Positions 35,047 to 48,100 of a stretch of 64,000 bases of DNA are shown piece by piece. The position numbers and the translations under genes are program-made. Origin of the DNA: Arctopsyche grandis (taxonomy: Eukaryota; Arthropoda; Insecta; Trichoptera; Hydropsychidae); the NCBI RefSeq assembly GCF_051622035.1, contig NC_135358.1, positions 6,778,501-6,842,500 of the forward strand, given 5' to 3'. Positions within the stretch are counted from its first letter, which is position 1, and each line of letters opens with the position of its first letter. The notes beneath the pieces were generated by a model. The model made no database searches. It was not told where the DNA came from and saw only the letters and a program-made list of their open reading frames with translations.

Positions 35047-38000
35047 ATGGAAGAAGAAAACGATACGAGTACTGTCGAGAAGAAAAGACACCGCCATAAA
35101 AAGAAGCAATTGTACGCTTCTATTTTGAAACAAATGGAGTTCTATTTTAGCGACGCTGCCATATCGAAAGATCGCTTTCTGAGTCAATTGACAGCGAAAG
35201 ATCCATACGTCGCACTCGATGTTTTTCTCACATTTAACAAGGTAAAAGCTTTGACTGATAGGACAGAAGACATTGCTAGAGCATTGCGTGGATCTACACT
35301 CCTGGAATTATCTGAAGATAGTACAAAGGTACAATTTGTTCTATATATATACATATATTTATATCTTTTGTTTTATATTTAGTTTGAATCGTCGACAAAT
35401 ATATATTTTAATGTAGATATTTTTCAATCAATGATCAGGTGAAAAGAATTAATCCGTATTTCCCGTACGACACTGACTCTAGAACTGTGTATGTTGAAAG
35501 TATTCCTGCATCGGCCGATCTACGATGGCTTTCAAACGTATTTCAAGCCTATGGACCTGTCGCTTATGTATCGCTTCCCAAATATTTTAAGACTGACAGA
35601 ATAAAGGTTCTTATAATACTTTTAATATATAGTATTTAAGTTTTTTTTAAATAATTTATAATACCAAATTTCTTTGTTATGAATATATAGGGGTTTGCCT
35701 TTGTGGAATTCGAAAAATCTGGAGACGCTGAAAAATGCATAAAAGCGTTCACTAATATGGGCTGTAAGTTGCCAACATCAATCAAACCTGAGACTTTACA
35801 AAGCTGTCAAGGATTTGATGATAGTGGAAATTCAGATTCAAAAGAACAGTTTTCTAATGATGAGAAATATGAAGAGGATGACGCTATTGATAATACTTTT
35901 GATGTAGAGCCTCCAGCCAAAAAAATAAAGATTCAAGATGATGAAACTGAAATCATCGACAAGGAAGATGCTAAAATTGAAATTATCAATGAAAAACCAC
36001 CGATTATTGAAGAAGTTATTGTAAATTAACATTAAATTTAATATAATTGATTTTATTTTGATTGAGATGTGTTTTATAAGGTTTATTTTAACGTTGCAGG
36101 ATGTTCCACAGGATATTGAAGTTAAGTATTCCGAAGCCCCTAATGATCTGGAAAATTCTGAGCAACAGGACGGAATGGAAAAAAAATCAAAACCTGTTCG
36201 TAAAAGAAAGAAGAAAGATAGAAAAAAGTCTCGGAAAGAATTAGAAAAAGTAATTTATATACATATGTACCTATATATTTACTTTATCTACATATGTACA
36301 ATAGATGAAGTTTTGTGATCATGCGAAAATTCTAACTCGAGATATTGACTGATTCGAACTCGGAATCGATCACTGATCACGTTTTCATGATCTAAAAATA
36401 AATGTCTGTGTCTGTGTATTTTGGGGATTTTTTGAACACCGTTAGTCCTATCGAACTGAAACTAAGTATCGGTTACTGAAATTCTTATCGATATGACGTA
36501 AATTTTTAAGTTGACCGGAAATGGTTCCTCCCCTTATAGGTGTCCTCTTTTTTAAGTTTTTTAATTAAATTATCTTCCACACCGCTAACTGAATCGAACT
36601 GAAATTTTTTTACATGTAATAGAAATTATAAATTTTATAACCTAATATTTTTTGGTTTATTGAACTGAAATTTTATATTTAGAAGTTAAAGCTATTACCA
36701 AGTTATTTATAAAATTTGGTAAGCATTCGTCAATAGGAAGTAGCAGTTTACTCTTGTTCGATTTTTCTTCCACTATTTTTTTCGACCCCTTAAACATGTG
36801 TGCTCTTCACGAAAAAATTCAAGTAAAATTTGTGTTTCAATGTGAATAAAATTAAAAAAAATGTCACTAAATTTAATAAACCGAAAGTGGAATTTTTTGC
36901 TCTTCGAAAAGTCAAAAATGTTGTGACCACGATTTTTTCCACACCCCTGAACGTATCAAGATGAAAATTTATATTTGTATTCTTTATGTACTGACTTAGA
37001 GCTGATAAGGTTTTGGCCAGAATTCGTATACTGGAGGTAGTATTTATTTTTTAACCAATATTTCATCATTTTTTTTTACATTTTTAATTATTTTAATCTT
37101 CTTGATATTTATTGTGTATAATACTGATATTGATCTTAAGTAACAAAAAAAATTAACAAAATCCGACAACCGGAAGTAGAACTTTTGTCTTGTGCAAATT
37201 TCGTTCAATTTGTATCGAAAATGCTCTCATAACCGGTATATGTGAATGTGTATGCATGTTTAATTTTGTTTTGTGACCTTATATTCCTCAAATACATAGA
37301 TAATGTCATGGGTTGGTCACATCCCAATATTTTTTTTATCTGATTTGATGTTAATAACATTAATTATCTTTTTTTTTTGTTTCAGAGAGGCTTAGAAGGT
37401 GCCGCTAGAGGTCTACAAATACTTTCAAAGAAAGAATGGAAAGTCTTACGAAATAAATACTTACATATGCAGAGGAAACATATGAAGGCATTGAAACAAG
37501 TTCTGAGGACACAACACACTCTTCCAGGAAGTAGAGGACCTTTACCAACTACTGTATTTCCTGGTATACTAAATATCTAATCAAAAATAGACTACGTATA
37601 CTCTAACAAAATTGTTTTGTCTAACTTTATATTGTATTCGATTCTACAGCAGACTCTTCACAAGGAATGGAAGAGCAAGAGTCGAAGCCGGAAGCGACGG
37701 CAACAGCTGAGATACCTTTTGTCGAAGGCGTTATTGTAACGGCACATTTAACAGAACCGTGCGTCAACGTCAAAGAGCTGAAACAATCGACAAAAGCGAA
37801 TGTTCATGTTAAATACGTCGATATCAAAGAAGGCTCTACGGACATATACATAAGAATGGACGATAGTGACGCTGCCAAACAAGTATGTAGCGTCATATGT
37901 ACATGCCTATTCATATTGTGGGTTCGCTCGACGTGTTGATTGTCACGTTTGTTTTACAGTTTGCATCGTCGGGTATATTCAGCGAGGCAAGAGTTCTGGC

Positions 38001-38175
38001 AGGAGAAGAGGAGAGATTGTACTGGGAGGAGTTGCGACGTCAGCAGACGGGACGATCGTCTAGCAAACGGACAATGAGAGGACGTGATCGTCTCATTCAA
38101 AAAGCACAACAATATGCTAACAATTCCACAGCACCGGTTGCTCACACTGGGAGACATATACGATTCGATGATTGA
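35047..38175 (+). CDS. Larp7: La-related protein 7 (7 exons, 518 aa)
   Basis: Larp7 binds the 3' end of 7SK RNA and holds P-TEFb in the inactive 7SK snRNP in the nucleus. Exons: 35047-35328, 35439-35606, 35691-36020, 36100-36249, 37386-37563, 37650-37882, 37960-38175 (1,557 nt, in phase). Domains: a basic N-terminus, then a La motif at about 20-95 with QMEFYFSDAAISKDRFL; RRM1 at about 105-170 (RTVYVESIP...GFAFVEF); an acidic and Lys-rich linker with nuclear-localisation-like clusters (PVRKRKKKDRKKSRK); and a C-terminal xRRM at about 385-490 (FVEGVIVTAHLTEPC, YVDIKEGSTD, ERLYWEEL) ending HIRFDD, close to the animal Larp7 HIRF tail. The start ATG at 35047 follows an in-frame stop-bearing upstream region. 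A polyadenylation signal AATAAA lies about 20 nt after the stop. Intron 4 holds a 1 kb dispersed repeat. Divergent from Plc21C. Confidence 0.95.
36262..37330 (+). repeat. Dispersed repeat family F, copy 1 (Larp7 intron 4)
   Basis: About 1 kb runs from ATAGATGAAGTTTTGTGATCA to GGGTTGGTCACATCC. Internal marks include GATCACGTTTTCATGATCT, AAGTATCGGTTACTGAAATTC, AAGTTGACCGGAAATGG and the ACCCCTGAACGTATCAAG segment. Copies in the same orientation occur at 40140-40760 (partial) and at 42540-43300 plus 47840-48135 (split). No coding frame or terminal repeat was identified. Its class is unknown. Confidence 0.7.
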
Positions 38176-38693
38176 ATTATAATTCTAAAAATATAAATAA
38201 ATGTTTTTTTTTTATATGTATCATGTGTATTTATTTATATTTGAGTCTTACAATATAAACAAAATTTGATACAATATGTCCTATTGAATTGATACAAAGA
38301 GTAGCCATGTTATATGAAAGCACAAATATATATATATAATGTGTACAACAGGTTGCTTTGACCTTTATTCACGGTGGATCAATAGAATAACCTATGCGAA
38401 GGAAAGAAACAGTTTATACCCTTGAACTCGCGTGTGCGGAAATACTGTGTGATTACAAATTCAATTCATCGTTTTATGTAACAGAACAAGTATAGTATTT
38501 TTGTATGGATTGAGAATTAATGTGTGAGAAAGATCGAAAGCAGATATTATAACAATTTAAAAATTTCGCACTATAAAGATTGCTTTCTCAAAATTTAATA
38601 ATCATGTTGAATATTTATATATTTTTATTAAGTTATTAAATAAAAAAATATTAAATATTAATATTAATCATATTTAATAATTTAATATGGTTA

Positions 38694-38986
38694 ACACTAT
38701 GACGGCGGCTGACTCATATTTGTATCATGTTGGGTGCACAACGCTTACTGGCCGCTAATACATACATATACGATTCACGACTGCGCGAACTATATATGTC
38801 ATAGACGAAAACTTGATACAAAATTGTATCATCGGCCACAAACGATTGACGAAAACGTGATACAAAAATATGTCAGCGGACTGAAACCGTTCGCGCAGTC
38901 GTGAATCATATATGTGTCAGCGGCCAGTAAGCGTTGCGCACCCAACATGATATAAATATGAGTCAGCGGCCGTCATAGTGTTTACT
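38694..38986. mobile_element. ~293-bp palindromic MITE
   Basis: Ends read AACACTATGACGGC and the complement GCCGTCATAGTGTT. The arms continue inverted through CTGACTCATAT, ATCATGTTGGGTGC and CGCTTACTGGCCGCT. The centre has a second complementary pair, GTCAGCGGACTG and GACGAAAACTTGATACAAAA. No clear target duplication was found. It lies 0.5 kb downstream of Larp7. Confidence 0.65.
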
Positions 38987-39039
38987 AGCTGAAAATATAA
39001 AATATTTACTATCTGAACCCGGCATGTGTCACAATGCCA

Positions 39040-39395
39040 CAATAACGCGTGCAATTCACGTTCCCGTTCCACAGACAGATATATTTGTTGACGTGGGCCA
39101 TCCGCTGTGTGTTTGTGGTACGGCCCTGATTGGTCAGTACATTCTAATGCGAGGTAGGCGTGGCGCGATTATTATCATACTCGGGGGGTGATGCGTTAAA
39201 GGCGGGATAGCTTTACTTTCGCGTCAGTAAAATCGTAATTACTAATATTATTATTAAGAGGTTTTTTCACAGTAATCTTCCCGGACATGCATACAATAAA
39301 TCCCGAAAGTTCCATCGTGATCGGTTCAGTGGTTTAGAAGCCTATTCGAGACACACTGAGACATTCAATTTTATATATATATAGATTTATTTTAA
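39040..39395 (+). repeat. Probable non-LTR element 3' tail
   Basis: The segment ends with CGTGATCGGTTCAGTGGTTTAGAAGCC, CACACTGAGACATTCAATTTTA and a short TATATA tail. This order is common at the 3' ends of widespread insect retroelements. No protein motif is present. The call rests on general familiarity with such tails and is tentative. Confidence 0.3.
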
Positions 39396-39402
39396 GTTTG
39401 GA

Positions 39403-39455
39403 CCATTGTAGCATTACAGGAATTCCTAATGCGCCACAATGGTCAAAAATGTTGA
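39403..39455. repeat. Short foldback repeat (family D), copy 2
   Basis: GGACCATTGTAGCATTA...TAATGCGCCACAATGGTC is the inverted-orientation counterpart of 1264-1316. Confidence 0.45.
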
Positions 39456-40139
39456 TAGCGATTTTATATATATGATAGTTTACAGCCAAAAAATAGAGTA
39501 CATACATTAACTTTGAACGAATTTCATTGTTCTGAGATGCAGATACTTTTTGGTATAATTTTTACAAAAAAAAAAAATATATATTAGATATCGTATTTTT
39601 GATGGTGATGTAGTATTGATAGAAGTCGTTAGCCGGTGAATGTTTTGTTCCACCCCTGGGATGAGGGGTGTGGAGTTTCAACACCCCCTACGTGGCTCGC
39701 GCATTGCCAAGGTTACATTCAGGACAGTCAAGGACAGCGGCCATGGTTCACAAACTCGTTTCCGTACACGTGAAACTAAAAGTTTTGTCATTTAACGTAA
39801 GTATAATAGGATTAATGTGTTGGCCATTTTCACGGTCACGTTTTCATTTCGCCAGGCAAATTTTGTAGGTATGTGCATAAATACAAATGTACATGTTAAA
39901 TATCTAATGCGCTGTATTTTTTGGCAATATGATATGCTATTATTTTAATTTAAGAATATTGGAGCAAAATACAATAACAGTTTACGTACACGTGTTGAGA
40001 GTAGCAGATGCCATTTTTTGTGTTTTTAGTGAGAGACTTCATTTTTTGACGAAGTACTTAGTTTTAGCACCATTTAAAACAATTTCAGGCCAAAGCTTCA
40101 AAATAAGATTGTTTTTGAATTGTGACTGTCGAACTAAAA

Positions 40140-40760
40140 CTTTACTGATTACCAAATCGGTTACTGAAATTCTTATCAATATGGCGTAATTTTTTTTCAA
40201 ATTTTTAAGTTGACCTGAAATGGTACCTCCCCTTATAGGTGTTCTCTTTTTTTTTTAACTTTTTGCATTCAATTATCTCCCAAACTGCTAAACCAATCAG
40301 GCTGAAATTTTTTTTTAAATTAGTAGAAATTATAAATTTTATACCCTAATATTTTTTCCTAAATCGGAAGTAATACATTTACTCTATAGAATCGAGGTTT
40401 TTTTTATGTTTTTCTCATAAACCTTTTGGTTTATTGAACTAATATTTTATATCTATAAGTTTAAGCTTAATACCAAGTTATGTACAAAATTTGGTAAGCA
40501 TCCGTCAACCGAAAGTTATAGTTTACCCTTGTTCGATTTTTCTTCCACAATTTTTTCGGCACCTTAAACAAGTGTGCTCTTCGCGAAAAAATTCAAGTAT
40601 AATTCTTGTTTCAATTTGATGATCACTAAATTTAATAAACCGGAAGTGTGATTTTTTCCTCTTAGAAATATATGAACGTATCAAGCTGAAAATTTATATT
40701 TGTATTCTTTTCATATACATAGATAAAGTCATGGGTTGGTCACATCCGAATTTTTTTATA
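40140..40760 (+). repeat. Dispersed repeat family F, partial copy 2
   Basis: It starts within the family at CGGTTACTGAAATTCTTATC and reaches TCATGGGTTGGTCACATCC, with internal deletions relative to copy 1 (most of the AACGTATCAAG-to-CTTGATATTTATTG part is missing). Confidence 0.6.
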
Positions 40761-41149
40761 ATTCTTTCTGTTTTTGATTGATCTAACATCAACATGAACT
40801 GCTTTATACTAGTTGATCAGATGTCATATTATAATATTATATGTACAAATTCATATCATAGAACCAGATACTCAATAGCGATTTTTTTTCAGAATTGAAT
40901 TTGCTCTACTGCAAATATCTATTACATTGACCGCAATCTATCGGCCAATATTGACGTAAAATGATATTAGAAAAGTTGTTGGAACAGAATACCAATTAAC
41001 ACAAAACGCATATAATCAACCTTTTATATTTCTTACGCAATTAAATAATGGAATTTTGACAGATAACTCAATCACTAGATAACATTTTGACTATCGAAAT
41101 TTAACCAGGTAAGTTGTGTACATCTTGCAATACGACAATTAATTAATTT

Positions 41150-41520
41150 ATTTTTATCTTAAATTTATATCAGGAATGCCTAACAGGTAACCCCAATACG
41201 CCTTCCTGGCCAGAAGCATTGTACATTTCATAGAAATATTATTAGTATTATACAAAGTACATAAATACATATCAATTTATATCCACAAAGACATCTATGG
41301 TCAAATTTGTACATTTTCAGCATTTTTAAACAATTCAGCGAGATTCAGCAAATACATATCAATGAACATCCACAGAGAAATTTGTGGTCAAATTTATAAA
41401 TTTGCAGCATTTTATACAATTCAGCGAAATTCGAGAATGCTGAAAACTCAAGATTTTGCGAGAAAATGGGTATTGAAATGAAAATGAGATTTGAACCCGT
41501 GGCCACTCTGCTTTAAACCA
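41150..41520 (-). mobile_element. SINE-related copy (diverged)
   Basis: The 3' hairpin part (ATCAGGAATGCCTAACAGGTAACCCCAATACGCCTTCCTGG-like sequence) lies at 41170-41208. Minus-strand body sequence follows with two tandem partial copies of a CATAGATGTCTTTGTGG-type segment, up to a B-box-like GGTTCAAATC at about 41490. The head is degenerate. Confidence 0.5.
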
Positions 41521-41690
41521 GTGCCGGTTTTAGGGGGGGGGGCTGGGTCGGGCGGCGCCAAATAAGTTAAGGCACCGCTCGATGCGTCAAAGACGCTTTA
41601 AATTTTAAAATTAGAGCGCCAAAAGCCATACAAAATTTTAGATTTAGATATTTTTTTCTAAGGGTGCTTAGAAAAAGTTGCCCGAGGGTG
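41519..41690 (+). mobile_element. Truncated hAT end
   Basis: CAGTGCCGGTTTTAGGGGG followed by GGCGGCGCC resembles the CAGGGCCGG/CAGTGGCG hAT ends elsewhere in the window. No matching right end or duplication was seen. Confidence 0.35.
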
Positions 41691-42144
41691 TTAAGTTTTA
41701 AACATTATATGCTAACCATTAGTCTATTCTGCTGGCTAATGAACACGAATCTGCGATTAGTTGCATTTAATGCAAATTTGCGATAAGTTAAACGATTTTT
41801 TTCTCACAGCTAGAGCACACAATATGTATTACACGAAAAAAAAATGTATTTACGTACGTCGTTGCCGTGCTAATTTTTTATTGTATGAATAACATGTTTA
41901 CAACACCTGACGTGGGGTATATTAGCGCGCGTTTCGCAAAGAAGCTTTCAGACGATTCGGTCACTTCGTACGTTTCGTTGCTGAAAATAAACGTGAAACA
42001 GTTACATACATACGACATCTGGTTACAATCGATTTGGATAAATTTACGCTCCCAAATTTTTCAAGTATTGAAAATTTAGCGGACAATATGGTATTTTTTA
42101 TTGTGATTTTTCTGCAATGATTGTAATAATAATACATATGTACT

Positions 42145-45100
42145 ATGAAACTAATTCAATCGTTTCAGAATAACAATGAAGTTGATACTAAAGGATATTT
42201 ATATCCCAATTGCGATTCTAGTGTGTGGCTAAGGTCATGCGAAGAAGAAATTATACAGCCTATGCAAGGTGTTCAAAAAGGTAAAATTGTGTTTATATTC
42301 ATGTTTAAAATTTTTAAAAACATTGCACCATGACAAATAAGTTCAAATCAATCAACCTGACATTTATAGTAATGCTTTTAATTTTAAAATGATGAAGAAT
42401 TATCTATTAAAAAATGGTCCAAATTACATATCTTTTAAGGAAGTACTTACGTAAATATATAGGTTATCAGATATTTACAATTTTACTTAAAACAAATTAA
42501 AGTTCATAGATGTGCCGACATTCTCAGATGGTTTTTTATTTTATCTATGTACGTAGTAACAATAGATGAAGTTTTATGATCATGAGAAAATTTTAACTCG
42601 AGATGTTGACTGATTCGAACTTGGAATCGATTACTGATCACGTTTTCATGATCTAGAAAAAAATGTGTGTGTGTGTCAGTGTATTTTGGGAATTTTTGAA
42701 CACTGTTCGTCCTATCGAACTAAAACTTAGTATCGGTTAATGAAATTCTTATCAATATAAATTTATCTTAAATATAATTAATAAATATATTTAATAAAAT
42801 ATTATCTTAAATTCTTATCAGTAAATGTTTTTCAAATTTTTAAGTTGACCGGAAATGGTACCTCCCCTTATATGTACATAGGTGTCCTCTATATTTAAGT
42901 TTTTGAATTCAATTATCTCCCAAACCGCTAATCGAATCAGACTGAAAAAAAATTAAGTGTAATAGAAATTATAAATTTTATACGCGAATATTTTTAAAAT
43001 ATTTTTTTCTAAGCCGGAAGTAGTACTTTAACTATAGGGAATCGATGTTTTTTTTTCTCAGAAACCTTTTGTTTTATTGAACTGAAATGTCATATTTAGA
43101 AGTTTAAGTTTAATACCAAGTTATATACAAAATTTGGTAAGCATCCGTCTAAGCATGTGTGCTCTTCGAAATAATTCAAGTATAATTTTTGTATCAATGT
43201 GATGAAAATAAGAAAAGAATCACTAAATTTGATAAACCGGAAGTGGGAATTTTTCCTCTTCGAAAAATGTCAAAAATGTTGTGACCACGATTCTTTCCTC
43301 GGTTACACGACAATTGGTGCAAGTCCAAAATGTTCAACGACAAAATGTACCCGAAAATTAGTGCACTGACAAAATGTACCCGCGACAAAATGTACCCGCG
43401 ACAAAATGTACCCGCGACAAAATGTTTAAGCGACAAAATGTTCAAAAATGTTCAAAATGTTCAACCGTATCCAATATTTTCTTATTTAAATTGAAAAAAA
43501 AAACTTTCTGAGCGTATGAACTGCAGATTACATTGCATTAGTTTATATGGCAGGGCTTCTCAACCGTCTCCAAAATTTTCTTTATTTCAAATGAATAATT
43601 TACTTTTTATCGTACACATCGCGGGCGTTATTAAATTAGTATAAATGACAGGGGTTCTCAACCGTATCCAATATTTACGTATTTAAATTGAAAAAAAAAA
43701 CTTTCCGAGCGTATGAACTCCAGATTACATTGCATTAGTTTATATGGCAGGGCTTCTCAACCGTCTCCAAAATTTACTTTATTTCAAATGAATAATTTAC
43801 TTTTTATCGTACACATCGCGGGCGTTATTAAATTAGTATAAATGTCAGGGGTTCTCAACCGTATCCAATATTTTCTTATTTAAATTGAAAAAAAAAACTT
43901 TCTGAGCGTATGAACTGCAGATTACATTGCATTAGTTTATATGGCAGGGCTTCTCAACCGTAATATAAAATCTTATAATGAAAATAAATAAATAAAAGCC
44001 AAAATTACAAATCTTTTCTTCATATGAAATAAGTTGTATTCAGTTGAAAACAAAACAAAAATCATTTAAACATAATATGAGCATACAAAATAGATAAAGA
44101 AAAAAGATCATTATTTGACATGTATTTTTAAAATCATTTTTAAATTTATTACTTAATTTTGTAATAATATTTATTTTAATAAATAAACAATATTCAATTA
44201 AAATAATACATCATTAATTGTAAGATTAAAAGTGATCTGCTCTCAAATAATGGAATCATCATAGTTCGAACTGTTGAAATGCACATGTCATTAAATTTAA
44301 AACATTAAAACACAAAATTTATCAATTTTCAGATTAAAACAATAATTGTTAAATTAAAAATTTAAAATACCTAACATCAGTGACATATTTAGTTATAATA
44401 TAATTGCTTATCAACAGCTACCGCTGCATAAAAAATATTGATGTCATTTAAAAAATTTGAGTATATTATGACTTAATTTATACATTCTTAAATAATAAGA
44501 AATAAATAAGCAAAACGTTGTGCATTTGATGGAATATCGATAATAAGAGGAAGCTTTTATAAAAAAAAGATACAAAAATGTACTAAAAGGAAATAAAAAT
44601 ATTGTATATAATATTAAAAAATCCATAATTAGTAAGATTAAAAAATGGTATGACAGTATTTAAATAATGTAGATATATACATACATATGTACATTAAAAG
44701 GAATTTAATATTTTTCATATTAAATAAGTTTAGTTTAGTTTTAAAATACAAGGATTTAAAATTAATAACTAAATATAATATACGTAAGTATGTGACTAGA
44801 TATATAAACTAGAACCCTGTTCGCCCTTGACTTGACTGCTGCGAGAAAAATATCCTGTGTACGCACCTGAAAATGAATGTTATATATTATTTTATATACA
44901 AAATTTTAACGAAATAATATTTTAGAATAAAAACTAACGTGTTTAAAAATTATACGATATTCCTCTTAGGTATGTCTCCAAACTTTGTCGATTAGCCCAA
45001 TTGGCTGTGACGTTTTTTATCCTCTCTGCCAATTGTACGTATTTCGGCCGCTGTTGTATTCCCATAACTCCGGAGTTTAGTTCTTCTACTAACTTCTCGG

Positions 45101-48100
45101 TCTCGGCTTGGAGACCTTGAAGGGCTTTCAAAAATTTCCAGAGGTTTGGAAATTGGGCTCCAATTGTATAGCCAACTTTCATATGGCAGCCTTCCACTTC
45201 GTTATCTGTTTTTCCATAATTATGTATTATTCGGTCTCGAACATTCCATATGTCAGTATTGTTAACTTGATAACCTTATTAGAACTTTATAATACCAGAG
45301 AAATTATAAATTTATTACATAGATATATGTATATTTTTCTATAATAAATGTGATCGAGCTTATCAACTGTGAATAGCTAAAAATTATTATTCTAATGCTA
45401 CAAACCGAAGTTGAAGAGGACATTGAAGAGATTTTGAACCCACCATTTGCCTATTGTCCTAGGGTTTTACGCAAAGAAAAAAATGCATTCAATAGCCTCT
45501 AACATGAGGGTAGTAAAATTTTATAACCCATTTGTCTTTTTACATATTTTCGTCCATTTGTGTAGACAATTCATCTGTCAATCATAGAACTAATTTCAAA
45601 ATATATTATTGTTTTGCCATCTCTATTCAACGCGCGTGATTTTTTTTACATTTACATTTTAATTGCATTTTACATCAATCGTGTGTCTTTTACATGTCAA
45701 AATGAAATTTTGTATGCAACTCTTACGCATAATAGTTAGTTGTAAATGATGCAATATTAATGTGAAACATAAAGGAGGTATGTAAAAATAATTTTAGCTG
45801 GGGATTAAGGAACCCGTTGCCCAAAAAAAAAAGGTTGACTATTGTAAATTTCTAATGTCTGCCTTTTTTACATACCTCCTTTTTTCTCCAATACAATGTC
45901 CGATTCATACATTTGTTTTTTGTTAAACACTAAGTAAAATCTCTCCATCATAAATCCTAATAGTCGTAATTCGAGACTTGATTGTAAAATAATACATTAA
46001 ATTTATCTAAATTAATATTTGATATTCTTGCCATATAATTGTATAATGAAATATTAAGTTTAAAAAAAACTTTCATTTTACATATAGCTTGCGAATGTAC
46101 ACTAGAAGACTTATTTGCAGAAGAAATAAAATAATTGCATTTTTAAACAAAATTTTGGAAAAAAATTATGTGAATTTGATTTAGAGACGCCGTAAAGGTC
46201 ACATTCAATGTTAAAACTCGAAGTACACGTGACCGCTGGCTGGGAACTGTTTTATCAAAATAAAACGTGGCGATCAACGTTTATTTATTTATATATTATC
46301 TTAGCTATCAAGCTAATTTTAAAATTACTTAACTCTAAAATTTATAATTATCTTATATGTACTGTCCCTCACAGAGGTCTTCGGTGTTAAACTAATTCAA
46401 TGACATACGCTTAAAAACTAAATTATTCATTTGAAATAAAGAAAATTTTGGAGACGGTTGAGAACCCCTGTCATTTATACTAATTTAATAACGCCCGCGA
46501 TGTGTACGATAAAAAGTAAATTATTCATTTGAAATAAAGAAAATTTTGGAGACGGTTGAGAAGCCCTGCCATATAAACTAATGCAATGTAATCTGCAGTT
46601 CATACGCTCGGAAAGTTTTTTTTTTCAATTTAAATACGTAAATATTGGATACGGTTGAGAGCCCCTGTCATTTATACTAATTTAATAACGCCCGCGATGT
46701 GTACGATAAAAAGTAAATTATTCATTTGAAATAAAGTAAATTTTGGAGACGGTTGAGAAGCCCTGCCATATAAACTAATGCAATGTAATCTGGAGTGCAT
46801 ACGCTCGGAAAGTTTTTTTTTTCAATTTAAATACGTAAATATTGGATACGGTTGAGAACCCCTGTCATTTATACTAATTTAATAACGCCCGCGATGTGTA
46901 CGATAAAAAGTAAATTATTCATTTGAAATAAAGTAAATTTTGAGAACGGTTGAGAAGCCCTGCCATATAAACTAATGCAATGTAATCTGCAGTTCATACG
47001 CTCGGAAAGTTTTTTTTTTCAATTTAAATACGTAAATATTGGATACGGTTGAGAACCCCTGTCATTTATACTAATTTAATAACGCCCGCGATGTGTACGA
47101 TAAAAAGTAAATTATTCATTTGAAATAAAGAAAATTTTGGAGACGGTTGAGAAGCCCTGCCATATAAACTAATGCAATGTAATCTGCGGTTCATACGCTC
47201 GGAAAGTTTTTTTTTTCAATTTAAATACGTAAATATTGGATACGGTTGAGAACCCCTGTCATTTATACTAATTTAATAACGCCCGCGATGTGTACGATAA
47301 AAAGTAAATTATTCATTTGAAATAAAGTAAATTTTGGAGACGGTTGAGAAGCCCTGCCATATAAACTAATGCAATGTAATCTGCAGTTCATACGCTCGGA
47401 AAGTTTTTTTTTTCAATTTAAATACGTAAATATTGGATACGGTTGAGAACCCCTGACATTTATACTAATTCAATGACATCTTAAAATGATATTCAATGAG
47501 TCACAATGACATTAGCTTAAAATGTAATTGTTCAATTTAAATAAGTATATGTTGGTACGGTTGAGAACACCTTTAATTTATAATAATTTAATAACATCCG
47601 CGATCTATACGATAAAAAGTACCATATACATCGATAAATATAATACAATAAAAAGTTACTTTTGCCATTAAAATAGGATAATTTAGGATTTTTGAACATT
47701 TTGAACATTTTTGAACATTTTGTCGCGGGTACATTTTGTCGCGGGTACATTTTGTCGCGGGTACATTTTGTCAGTGCACTAATTTTCGGGTACATTTTGT
47801 CGTTGAACATTTTGGCCTTGCACCAATTGTCGCGTCCCCTTCTTTCCTCACCCCTGAACGTATCAAGCTGAAAATATATGTACTTAGAGCTGATAAGGTT
47901 TTGGCCAAAATTCTTTAGCCGGAAGTAGTATTTATTTTTTTTAAACAATATTTCATTATTTTATTTTGACCTTTTAAATTATTTTAATCTTCTTGATATT
48001 TATTGTGTATAATTTATACTGATAGTGATTTTAAGTAAAAAAAAAAATGGAACAAAATCTGACAACCGGAAGTAGAACTTTTGTCTTGTGTAAGTTTCCC

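Larger units (their letters stand above)
43301..47839. mobile_element. Mutator-like (MULE) element, 4.5 kb, in ninaB intron 1
   Basis: The 10-bp direct repeat TTCTTTCCTC flanks it (43291-43300 and 47840-47849). Long inverted ends begin GG..AC.CGACAATTGGTGCAAG. They continue with reiterated 16-bp ACAAAATGTACCCGCG motifs (three tandem on each side), then with ~197-bp tandem arrays in opposite orientation (43460-43965 and 46440-47470). The unique core of about 2.4 kb contains a transposase C-terminal exon on the minus strand. A 9-10 bp duplication plus a FLYWCH/MULE-type protein tail identifies the superfamily. The core is too short and broken for a full transposase, so it is a deletion derivative. 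Confidence 0.85.

Noticed and set aside
41867-42079. 70-aa open frame as ninaB exon 1
   Set aside because: It shows no similarity to known ninaB N-termini, ends in a stop, and does not splice in phase to 42168. It could still include 5' UTR.
43330-43440. CRISPR-like evenly spaced short repeats
   Set aside because: The units are tandem without unique spacers, mirrored at the other end of the same transposon, and the genome is eukaryotic.
47532-47948. 138-aa minus-strand open frame
   Set aside because: It reads through the right terminal repeat and array of the MULE. Its repeated Thr-Lys-Cys pattern follows the 16-bp DNA repeat.
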